Source of the DNA: Candidatus Segatella papionis
GTDB taxonomy: Bacteria; Bacteroidota; Bacteroidia; Bacteroidales; Bacteroidaceae
DNA length: 13,570 bases
Direction: 5' to 3'
Assembly: GCA_002297965.1 (NCBI GenBank)
Contig: DBLF01000099.1
Span: 6,731-20,300, forward strand
The notes beneath the pieces were generated by a model, which ran no database searches, was not told where the DNA came from, and saw nothing but the letters and a program-made list of their open reading frames with translations. Below are positions 1 to 6,278 of this stretch, one piece after another. Positions within the stretch are counted from its first letter, which is position 1. The number at the start of each line of letters is the position of its first letter. Made by a program: the position numbers and the translations under genes.

Positions 1-1125
1 CTGGGCGGAGAAAGTTTGCTTGGTAAAGCTCCTCTCCAGAGTGCCCGAAGGTATCGGCATATAGCCATGCGACACAGGCTCGGCGAGCTCACGCTGGCGA
101 TTGTTCTGATAGGCGAAGTTGCCCTCCACCATACCCGATGCCCAACTATGGTCGGTATGATTAGCCACCATAAAATGGTTCACGGTATGGTATGGCAGGT
201 CGATGTCTCGGCGCGAGTGGTCGTAGTCGATGTCGGAGAGTCTCACCTCCAGCCCATGGGCATTGGCGAAGAATCCCGCCTTGGTATAGACATCGGCAAG
301 ACGGAAGGAAGAGTTCCATCCGTTGCCCGCATACCCCAGCGTCAAACTTCCGTCCATCTCCTTGCCCGCCGTATTGCGGAGGCGACGGTCCTTGAGCTTG
401 ATCCAATAGGAGTAATACTCGATGCTGTCGGCTGGCACCTGATAGTCGGCATAGTCCACCCACGTGGCGTTCGCGTTGTACCAGAACTTGCCATTCCTGC
501 CCATCAGCCTCAACGATGAGCCAATCGACTCATTGTTGCTTCTGGCGAAGAGGTTCACCCCTCCACCAAAACGGCAGGTTGGAATCACATTGCTCCTCAG
601 GTTGATGACACCACCGATGGCATCCGAACCGTAAGTGAGCGCGGCAGGTCCCTTGACAACCTCGGCTTGGTCGATGGCATATTGGTCCACCTCCAGCCCA
701 TGGTCATCGCCCCACTGCTGGCTCTCGTGCTTGATGCCATTCTCTGCCACCAACACACGGTTGAACCCCAGTCCGCGAATCACGGGTTTCGACTCCCCCG
801 AGCCTACGTTCATCGCCTGTACACCAGGCAATCGGCTCAACGTCTGCATGAGCGAGCCACTGAAATTTTCTTTTATAAACTGTTTGTTCGCCCTCACCAC
901 ATTGAGGGTATTCTTCATCTGCAAGTCTTTGTTGGAGCTTCCGCTAACCACCACTTCCTTTAGGGACACACCGTCCCTCATCATCCGCTTGATGCTGTCT
1001 GCCCTGCTCTCTATCTTCGCCGAATCGATGGCCGAGGAGAGTGCAGGACTTGTTGACGCAAGCACATGACAGGTGTGGATGAGAAGAGGAAGCAAGACGA
1101 GTGCTAACTTCTTATTTCTCATCAT
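1..1125 (-). CDS. TonB-dependent outer-membrane receptor, N-terminal part (cut by left edge)
   Basis: The reading frame is open from ATG at 1125 down to base 1, giving 375 residues with the C-terminal barrel outside the window. Residues 1-23 look like a signal peptide (two Lys, then a Leu-rich core, cleavage after VLA). Residues 55-62 (LKEVVVSG) resemble a TonB box. Residues about 67-180 are a typical plug domain, with LPGVQAMNVG, a VIRGLG motif, QQWGDDHGLEVD and VVKGPAALTYGSDAIGGVINL-like signatures; barrel strands follow. Unlike many Bacteroidetes receptors it has no CarboxypepD_reg-like domain between signal peptide and plug. Family knowledge: such proteins import metals, siderophores or vitamins using TonB energy. 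The GDDHGLE motif and the His/Cys-rich gene just upstream suggest a metal cation such as copper or zinc, but this is inference. The second ATG, at 1122, is an equally possible start. Confidence 0.9.
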   Translation of the reverse strand, partial: MMRNKKLALVLLPLLIHTCHVLASTSPALSSAIDSAKIESRADSIKRMMRDGVSLKEVVVSGSSNKDLQMKNTLNVVRANKQFIKENFSGSLMQTLSRLPGVQAMNVGSGESKPVIRGLGFNRVLVAENGIKHESQQWGDDHGLEVDQYAIDQAEVVKGPAALTYGSDAIGGVINLRSNVIPTCRFGGGVNLFARSNNESIGSSLRLMGRNGKFWYNANATWVDYADYQVPADSIEYYSYWIKLKDRRLRNTAGKEMDGSLTLGYAGNGWNSSFRLADVYTKAGFFANAHGLEVRLSDIDYDHSRRDIDLPYHTVNHFMVANHTDHSWASGMVEGNFAYQNNRQRELAEPVSHGYMPIPSGTLERSFTKQTFSAQ

Positions 1126-1129
1126 AAAT

Positions 1130-1195
1130 CTTTGAAAATCAATTAGATTTCATTTAGAAACACATTAGATTTCGTTTGAAAATCAATTAGATTTC
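1130..1195 (-). repeat. Three tandem 22-bp repeats in the TonB-receptor leader
   Basis: Read on the minus strand, three consecutive 22-bp units each begin GAAATCTAAT (plus-strand positions 1174-1195, 1152-1173 and 1130-1151). The outer units differ only at the last base; the middle one diverges in its second half. The outer units contain AAATCTAATTGATTT, a 15-bp near-palindrome with one mismatched pair. The array ends four bases before the receptor start codon and fills most of the 86-bp gap behind the His/Cys-rich gene. Confidence 0.9.
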
Positions 1196-1211
1196 TAAAT
1201 TTCCCAAAAGA

Positions 1212-1568
1212 TTAGAATGCAGGTGGAGCACGAGTGGAAAGAATAGTGCCTTCACGCTTCTTGACAAACGGACAAGCCACGCTGAAGGCAACATAGGTGA
1301 TAGCGATAAATACCGCTATCCTGACGATGGTAGGCACCACGTAAGGCAAGCTGTGCAATTGGCAAAGCACGCATTCATGAGCAAAGGAGTGCTCGGCGGT
1401 GAGATGCCCATCGTGGTGGATGTGATGCGCACAGTCGTAACAATAGGACATAGCGGAACCCTCCCCCACTTCTGAGTGGTGGTGGAAGGTGATGGCGAGC
1501 ATCATTGGCACATAGACCAACATCAGCAACCATGCGAACCTCATTCTCCTATGATCTAGCTTACGCAT
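1212..1568 (-). CDS. Small His/Cys-rich two-span membrane protein, probable metal binding
   Basis: The 118-residue protein has two hydrophobic spans (about 11-27 and 78-99) around a loop dense in metal ligands: HHH at 29-31, CxxC at 43-46, HHxHHxxH at 48-55, His60, His64, a second CxxC at 66-69 and His72. It ends with RAPPAF. I do not recognise a named family for certain. The layout (about 120 residues, a metal-ligand loop, a RAPP-type tail, position before a TonB receptor) resembles DUF2946-type proteins that accompany copper receptors in proteobacteria. It probably sits in the inner membrane with the loop in the periplasm, and may buffer or sense copper or zinc for the receptor encoded 86 bp downstream. 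A Bacteroidetes-type promoter at 1668-1699 fits its start. The gene pair is probably co-transcribed. Confidence 0.75.
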   Translation of the reverse strand: MRKLDHRRMRFAWLLMLVYVPMMLAITFHHHSEVGEGSAMSYCYDCAHHIHHDGHLTAEHSFAHECVLCQLHSLPYVVPTIVRIAVFIAITYVAFSVACPFVKKREGTILSTRAPPAF

Positions 1569-1667
1569 CTTCCTACTTTAAAATAACTTTTTAAAATAAT
1601 AAATTATGCTGAACTGTTTTTGAGTTATCCTCAAACTATTTTTTGAACTGTTCTAATTGAACAAGTG

Positions 1668-1699
1668 CAAAAGTAACACTTTATATTGAAACGACCAAA
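1668..1699 (-). promoter_or_regulatory. Bacteroidetes-type promoter for the His/Cys-rich gene and TonB receptor
   Basis: On the minus strand, TTTG (plus positions 1699-1696) is followed after exactly 20 bp by TACTTTTG (1675-1668) and then CAC. This matches the TTTG-N19-21-TAnnTTTG consensus. It lies about 100 bp upstream of the ATG at 1568. Confidence 0.75.
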
Positions 1700-1700
1700 G

Positions 1701-1734
1701 GGAACCCTAAAAAATTAAAACTTTTTAGAGTTCC
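1701..1734. promoter_or_regulatory. 34-bp imperfect dyad abutting the minus-strand promoter
   Basis: GGAACCCTAAAAA (1701-1713) and TTTTTAGAGTTCC (1722-1734) are inverted repeats of 13 bp with one mismatch, around an 8-base spacer. The dyad ends one base upstream of the -33 TTTG of the minus-strand promoter, a typical place for a regulator site. A hairpin in a transcript is the alternative. Confidence 0.5.
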
Positions 1735-1889
1735 TCCCTCGGATATTTCATTTTGTTCAACCTTTCCCTTCGGACATCGTCTAGTCGATAAACGTATAAG
1801 CAAGGACTATCCACATATTTTTCTCAACTTTATCCATCCCCAAAAATAATGATTTTAGCTTAAAAAAACTTGATATTGCACTCATCGCC

Positions 1890-1920
1890 TTGGAATTTTC
1901 ACTAATATTGAGTAACTTTG
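1890..1920 (+). promoter_or_regulatory. Bacteroidetes-type promoter for the FMN-binding protein
   Basis: TAACTTTG at 1913-1920 matches the -7 consensus and is followed by CACC. A -33-like TTGG lies at 1890-1893, 19 bp upstream. The distance to the ATG at 1967 is about 45 bp. Confidence 0.65.
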
Positions 1921-1966
1921 CACCGATTTTTAAAGGTAAAAGGTAAAAAGGTAAAAAAGAAAAACA

Positions 1967-2374
1967 ATGAAGAATAAAGCATTCATGCTCGCCATCGCCC
2001 TGATGATGGCGATGACAACAGGCACAGTGATTGCAAAGGGCAATCACAATGAGGCAATGACCAAGCAAGCCGACGGCACATATGTGGTCAACACCACCAC
2101 CCTTGCCAAGGACGTGAGAGGATTTCGTGGCAACACACCGCTCAACATCTATATTAAAGGTAATAAGGTGGTGAAGATTGAGCCACTCGCCAACCAAGAG
2201 ACACCGAACTTCTTCAACAAGGTGAAGACGGGATTGCTCAAAAAATGGTATGGCATGAAAGTAAGCAAGGCTTCCACAGCCAATGTGGATGGTGTGACGG
2301 GCGCCACCTTCTCCAGCAAGGCAGTGAAGGAGAACGTGAAGAGAGGCGTAAAGTATTACCAGGCGCATAAGTAA
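1967..2374 (+). CDS. Exported single-domain FMN-binding protein
   Basis: The 135-residue protein has a signal peptide (about 1-23, ending VIA-K) and one FMN-binding domain of the RnfG/NqrC type (PF04205-like), about residues 35-133. The key signature is DGVTGATFSS at 108-117; the D-x-x-[ST]-G-A-[ST] pattern is the site at which the flavin transferase ApbE attaches FMN, which would make Thr114 the acceptor. The domain also shows a beta-strand IYIKGNKVVKIEPL that fits the fold. Known for the family: such proteins carry electrons outside the cytoplasm. There are no redox partners next door, so the electron donor and acceptor are unknown. It has its own promoter, diverges from the metal-uptake pair and ends before a terminator, so it is probably monocistronic. 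Confidence 0.85.
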   Translation: MKNKAFMLAIALMMAMTTGTVIAKGNHNEAMTKQADGTYVVNTTTLAKDVRGFRGNTPLNIYIKGNKVVKIEPLANQETPNFFNKVKTGLLKKWYGMKVSKASTANVDGVTGATFSSKAVKENVKRGVKYYQAHK

Positions 2375-2457
2375 ATTAGACATGCTGGTCATCGACTTGG
2401 CGCTCGCCGTAAGCATTGACGCATCGGTATTGATTCCACAAAAGAAATAATAAATAG

Positions 2458-2498
2458 AAAAACTCCCAAGGAAAGCTTTTTTCCTTTGGGAGTTTTTT
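2458..2498. terminator. Bidirectional intrinsic terminator
   Basis: A stem built from AAAACTCCCAAGGAAA and its near-complement TTTCCTTTGGGAGTTTT (one bulged base) encloses a short loop and has a T-run on the right and an A-run on the left. It can end the FMN-binding transcript (plus) and the convergent membrane-protein transcript (minus, stop at 2525). Confidence 0.85.
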
Positions 2499-2524
2499 AT
2501 ATTTCCTGCCAGTTAGATTTTCAT

Positions 2525-3265
2525 TTATCTCTGCTTGAAGACAAACCTAGCCAAGCCATAAACGTATCTTCTGAAGCCTGGGCGATAAGCTAGCGTGCGG
2601 TCGAACCATCCGAGATGCTTGCCCACCATTCTCACGACCATGCCCACATACACCATGGCAAACAAGGTTCCGATGCCCACGATGTACCATTGCCATGCGC
2701 CAAAGAACACGTAGCAGAAGATGACCGCCAAGATGACCAGCGAACAATCCACGCATATCTTTACCTTCGGAAACTCCACGCCCGTAACCTGACTCACGGC
2801 GACAGGGAATCCCTCGCCCGGCATGGTGACCGAACCGCATCTCACCTCCAAGGCGATACCGATGCCAAGGATGGTGCAACCGAGAACCTGAGACACTATC
2901 TTCTGCCACAAATCGACAGGTACGAGCCAAGTGGTAAGCAACATATTGAGGTCGATGAGCGAGCCGAAGACGAAGCCAACCAAGAGCTGGAACAACTGCA
3001 CAGGTTCGAATTTCTTTCTCAGTACGATGATCTGTCCCAACACCAGAACGGCATTCATGATGTAAGTATATTGTCCGATGGTGAGCTTAGGAACGCCCAA
3101 GCCCTGCTTGCCCGCCGTCTCAAACACATACGGCAAGGTGGAAATCACACTCGACCCCAGCATACTCCTCACGCAAACTGCCACTCCAAGGGTCATCACA
3201 CACAACGAAACAAGCAACAACACATGTTGCCACAAAAACGATACAATCTGATCTTTTCTACTCAT
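2525..3265 (-). CDS. YczE/YyaS/YitT-type polytopic membrane protein
   Basis: The 246-residue protein has about six membrane spans, near residues 11-33, 63-82, 91-112, 122-142, 169-190 and 192-212. The segment GIALEVRCGSVTMPGEGFPV (about 135-154) is the conserved signature of the YczE/YyaS/YitT (DUF6198) family of inner-membrane proteins; the family's transport substrate is not established. The basic C-terminus (RRYVYGLARFVFKQR) is probably cytoplasmic. The gene stands alone on the minus strand. A promoter candidate lies at 3377-3408, giving a leader of about 105 bases that contains an imperfect 26-bp duplication. The 3' end shares a terminator with the convergent FMN-binding gene. Confidence 0.8.
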   Translation of the reverse strand: MSRKDQIVSFLWQHVLLLVSLCVMTLGVAVCVRSMLGSSVISTLPYVFETAGKQGLGVPKLTIGQYTYIMNAVLVLGQIIVLRKKFEPVQLFQLLVGFVFGSLIDLNMLLTTWLVPVDLWQKIVSQVLGCTILGIGIALEVRCGSVTMPGEGFPVAVSQVTGVEFPKVKICVDCSLVILAVIFCYVFFGAWQWYIVGIGTLFAMVYVGMVVRMVGKHLGWFDRTLAYRPGFRRYVYGLARFVFKQR

Positions 3266-3376
3266 AAATACATCTTTTTATCTTAAGATTTAGAGGCATA
3301 TCGCTCGCTCCATAATTGGCTTGTCGCTCGACTCGCCCTTTAAACACATCGCTCGCCTTTGCCTTTAAATCCGATG

Positions 3377-3408
3377 CAAAAGTACAAAAAAATAAGCAGA
3401 TATGCAAG
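3377..3408 (-). promoter_or_regulatory. Bacteroidetes-type promoter for the YczE-type gene
   Basis: On the minus strand, TACTTTTG (3384-3377) is followed by CAT and preceded at 20 bp by CTTG (3408-3405), a three-of-four match to the -33 box. Confidence 0.55.
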
Positions 3409-3420
3409 TTTCCGTCCCCA

Positions 3421-3471
3421 TTTCCTTGCTTTTCCTCGCTTTTCATTACCCTTTCCTCGCTTTTCCTCGCT
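3421..3471. repeat. Degenerate 10-bp tandem array, TTTCCTCGCT unit
   Basis: Units are at 3421-3430 (one mismatch), 3431-3440 (exact), 3441-3450 (degenerate), 3452-3461 (exact) and 3462-3471 (exact), with one extra base at 3451. The 10-bp period is close to one helical turn. The array lies between two divergent promoters. Confidence 0.75.
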
Positions 3472-3533
3472 TTTGAAATAAGGAATCGAGCATAAAAACA
3501 ATAACAAATCAGATGATTCTGCATTATTTTTTA

Positions 3534-3541
3534 TACTTTTG
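3534..3541 (+). promoter_or_regulatory. Promoter -7 element for the signalling operon
   Basis: TACTTTTG followed by CACA is a full match to the Bacteroidetes -7 box. No clear TTTG is seen 19-21 bp upstream, so strength may depend on an activator. It would give a 5' leader of about 120 bases before the ATG at 3665. Confidence 0.5.
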
Positions 3542-3664
3542 CACATAGAAAAAGAAAATTTCTTCGTTCAGGGGGTGATTGAATCCCAAAAGGTTTGTAT
3601 ATGAGAGTAGAAACGAGTAAGTTTTTGAGAAAAATAGAAGAAAATAAAACAGATAAACAACGTT

Positions 3665-6253
3665 ATGAAGATAAGACAAAAAATACGAGTGCTGGTGGTG
3701 ATGGCTTTCTTACCATTGCTACCCATCCATGCCCAACGCATCACTCATAACTTCCGCAACACTTCGATGTCGGAAGCCCTCACTTTCCTGGCAAAGAACA
3801 CGAAGGATTATCGCATCAACTTCATGTACAATGAATTGGAGGACTTCACCGTCACTACGAATGTCGTGAAACGCACGACTCTCGATGCCATTCGACAAAT
3901 CATCGGTTTCTATCCGATGAAGGTGACGATAGAAGGTGAGAATATTTTCGTGGAATGTACACAGAAGTCTGCCTCCAAGATGATGGGACGCATCATCGAT
4001 ACGCATCGCCGCCCTGTGGATTTCGCCAATGTAGCCTTGCTCAATGTCGGCGACTCCACCTTTATTACGGGAGGCGTGACGAATGAGAACGGACAGTTCG
4101 TAATTCCTTGCGAGGCGAGAAAGGCTATCGTAAAGGTGAGTTGCGTGGGCTATCATACGACGTATGGAACTTATACAACTGGCAAGCTAGGGGCGATTAC
4201 TCTCAAGGAGGCGACGATGAACCTTCAGAAGGTGGTGGTGAAAGGACATCACCAGCCATTCAAGATGACTACAGATGGACTCGTGGCTCGCGTGGAGGGA
4301 ACGGCTTTGGCAAAGATGGGTTCCGCCGAAGATGTGCTGAAGCAACTGCCAAGAGTGGTTCAGAGAAATGGAGAACTGGAAGTGCTCGGAAAGGGTACTC
4401 CGCTCATCTATATCGACAACAAGAAGATAAAGGGAAACGTGGAACTTGACCGTCTCGGCTCATCCGACATCAAGCATGTTGAAATCATCACGGAGCCAGG
4501 GGCGGAATATGATGCCACCTACAATGCAGTCATCAAAATCAAGACCGCCAGAAAGAAAGGGGATGGATTTGGCTTGCAATACCGACAAACGTATGAGCGC
4601 AACCATCAGGACAACCATCGGGAAGTGCTTGACTTGACATATCGGCATCGTGGACTGGACATTTTCTCCACCTTGTATGGAGGATTGTTTCAGCTCCAGC
4701 AAGACCAGCACAACGACAACAAGCTTTATGGCAAGACGCTCATGGACATAAAGGAAGACTTGACCATCAAGAACAAGTATTACTATACGAGTGGAAGTCT
4801 GGGCTTCAACTATGTGTTCAATGACAAGCACTCCGTGGGAGCGACCTATGAACTGGACATCAATCCTTGGAGTAGAGGAAAGTGGAACTCGCTCATGGAT
4901 GTATGGAAGGATGGAAGTTTGGCGGAAAGTTACACCAACGAGATGTTTTGCAAGTTCAAGCCTCGTCCTACCCACGACATCACGGCTTACTACGCAGGAC
5001 AAATTGGCAAGGTGAGCATCGACTGGAATGGGGAAATCTATCTCACAAAGTCGGGACTATCGCAAGAGACGGAGGAATTGGGAGTGCATGGGGAAGGCAG
5101 TCGCACGATACAGACCGACTTCAAGGCAGACAGTTGGATGCACGCCTCCAAGCTGGTGGTCACCATCCCTGTGTGGAAAGGTTCGCTGAAGGTTGGCAAT
5201 GAGCTGACCGAGAGTTGTCGTGCCAACCTTTATACGATAGACGAACAAGGCGATGACTTGCCTGGCAAGACCGATGACCAAGTGAAGGAAAGCAATCTGG
5301 CTATCTTTGCGACCTATGCGGCAAGATTGCATAAGCTGGAGCTGAATGCTGGACTGAGATACGAGCATGTTTCGTCCAACTATTATAATACGGGTGAGGA
5401 TTATTGGAGCGAGGAAAAGAAGGAGTATTTCGTGCCTGACCAAAGTCGCAAATACGACCATATCTTCCCAAGCTTGTCTCTGAGTTTCCCTTTGAAGAAT
5501 GTGAAGGTGAGTGCCAGTTATAAGGTTACGGTCAATCGACCATCCTACAGCCAGTTGAGTAGCAATGTGCAGTACAATAGCCGTTATTATTACCAAGGTG
5601 GAAATCCTTTGCTCCAGCCTTCCTATGAGCATCAGGTCGGGGTGAACATTGGGTATAGGTGGCTTCAGGTGTTTGCCAACTGGCGCTATGTGGTCGATCC
5701 TTGCTATTGGATTATCGAACCTTATCAAGACAGCGAACTCATCAGCATGTACACATATCGCAATTTGAAGCATGGGCAGAGGTTCAACGTGGGGTTCACG
5801 GCTTCGCCAAAGATTGGGTGGTGGCAACCTGTGCTGAATGCCAACATAAGAAAGCAGTACCTCAAAATCGGAGAAAAATCGTATGGGAAACCACTCTTTG
5901 TGGGGATGTTCAGTAATACATTTACATTACCCGATGAATGGCTGTTGAATCTCAATATGAGCTATAATTCCCGTGGTCATTCCGAGACGCTGGAATGGAT
6001 GGCACAGGGAGGCGTGGATGTATCGGTAAACAAGAGCTTCTTCCACGACCGTCTCAATGTTCGAATGGGGGCAAATGACCTATTTGCCACATATCGCACA
6101 TCCTCCCGATTGGTCTATGGTACGAGCGATGTAAGTAACAGAAAGTACATGGATACCCGGAAATTCTTTTGCTCATTGACCTACAAGTTCAATGTCAGCC
6201 GAAGCAAGTACAAGGGTACGGGTGCTGGTAAGGCAGAGAAAAACAGATTGTAA
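3665..6253 (+). CDS. STN-domain outer-membrane beta-barrel protein (TonB-receptor-like, OMP_b-brl_3 type)
   Basis: The 862-residue protein has a signal peptide (1-23, IHA-Q), an STN-like domain (about 28-98), a CarboxypepD_reg-like beta-sandwich (107-190, GRIIDTHRRPVDFANVALLN then TNENGQFVIP), a plug-like region (200-293, DVLKQLPRVV and HVEIITEPGAEYDA) and a barrel up to about 846. It closes with the strand FFCSLTYKFNV and a short basic tail. This order matches the Bacteroidetes 'outer membrane beta-barrel family protein' group, related to TonB-dependent receptors. In known cell-surface signalling systems the STN domain reaches into the periplasm and contacts the anti-sigma factor. The same operon encodes an ECF sigma factor and an anti-sigma-like protein, so this is probably the sensor and/or transporter of the unit. 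The ligand cannot be read from the sequence. Confidence 0.88.
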   Translation: MKIRQKIRVLVVMAFLPLLPIHAQRITHNFRNTSMSEALTFLAKNTKDYRINFMYNELEDFTVTTNVVKRTTLDAIRQIIGFYPMKVTIEGENIFVECTQKSASKMMGRIIDTHRRPVDFANVALLNVGDSTFITGGVTNENGQFVIPCEARKAIVKVSCVGYHTTYGTYTTGKLGAITLKEATMNLQKVVVKGHHQPFKMTTDGLVARVEGTALAKMGSAEDVLKQLPRVVQRNGELEVLGKGTPLIYIDNKKIKGNVELDRLGSSDIKHVEIITEPGAEYDATYNAVIKIKTARKKGDGFGLQYRQTYERNHQDNHREVLDLTYRHRGLDIFSTLYGGLFQLQQDQHNDNKLYGKTLMDIKEDLTIKNKYYYTSGSLGFNYVFNDKHSVGATYELDINPWSRGKWNSLMDVWKDGSLAESYTNEMFCKFKPRPTHDITAYYAGQIGKVSIDWNGEIYLTKSGLSQETEELGVHGEGSRTIQTDFKADSWMHASKLVVTIPVWKGSLKVGNELTESCRANLYTIDEQGDDLPGKTDDQVKESNLAIFATYAARLHKLELNAGLRYEHVSSNYYNTGEDYWSEEKKEYFVPDQSRKYDHIFPSLSLSFPLKNVKVSASYKVTVNRPSYSQLSSNVQYNSRYYYQGGNPLLQPSYEHQVGVNIGYRWLQVFANWRYVVDPCYWIIEPYQDSELISMYTYRNLKHGQRFNVGFTASPKIGWWQPVLNANIRKQYLKIGEKSYGKPLFVGMFSNTFTLPDEWLLNLNMSYNSRGHSETLEWMAQGGVDVSVNKSFFHDRLNVRMGANDLFATYRTSSRLVYGTSDVSNRKYMDTRKFFCSLTYKFNVSRSKYKGTGAGKAEKNRL

Positions 6254-6278
6254 AAATCATCATCCAAAGTAATAAAAC

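Larger units (their letters stand above)
1569..1966. other. Divergent intergenic region with two promoters and one dyad
   Basis: This 398-bp AT-rich gap separates the minus-strand metal-receptor pair from the plus-strand FMN-binding gene. It holds one promoter per direction and a 34-bp imperfect inverted repeat, each listed separately. I see no convincing gene between them. Confidence 0.7.
3266..3664. other. Divergent intergenic region with a 10-bp repeat array
   Basis: This 399-bp gap contains, from left to right, the membrane-protein leader with a duplicated 26-bp segment (3324-3349 and 3350-3375, both starting TCGCTCG and containing CTTTAAA), the minus-strand promoter, a tract of TTTCCTCGCT repeats at 3421-3471, the plus-strand promoter and a leader of about 120 bases for the outer-membrane protein. 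I see no gene that I would defend. Confidence 0.65.

Noticed and set aside
1781..2416. Minus-strand open frame of 211 codons across the FMN-binding gene
   Set aside because: It overlaps the promoter and coding region of a recognisable exported FMN-binding protein and shows no domain.
2615..3286. Plus-strand open frame of 223 codons opposite the YczE-type gene
   Set aside because: The His/Asp/Gln-rich product is typical of antisense to a hydrophobic membrane protein, and the minus-strand frame has the family signature and a promoter.
3258..3524. Minus-strand frame with Lys/Glu-rich product upstream of the YczE-type gene
   Set aside because: The composition comes from the 10-bp repeat array. 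The frame crosses the promoter and overlaps the start of the real gene.
3601..3750. 49-codon upstream frame overlapping the start of the outer-membrane protein gene
   Set aside because: An AAAGG lies upstream of its ATG, but the second half is out-of-frame reading of the real gene and nothing shows selection on the peptide.
5057..5827. Minus-strand open frame of 256 codons inside the outer-membrane protein gene
   Set aside because: It lies wholly opposite a well-supported barrel-coding region and has no promoter or domain.
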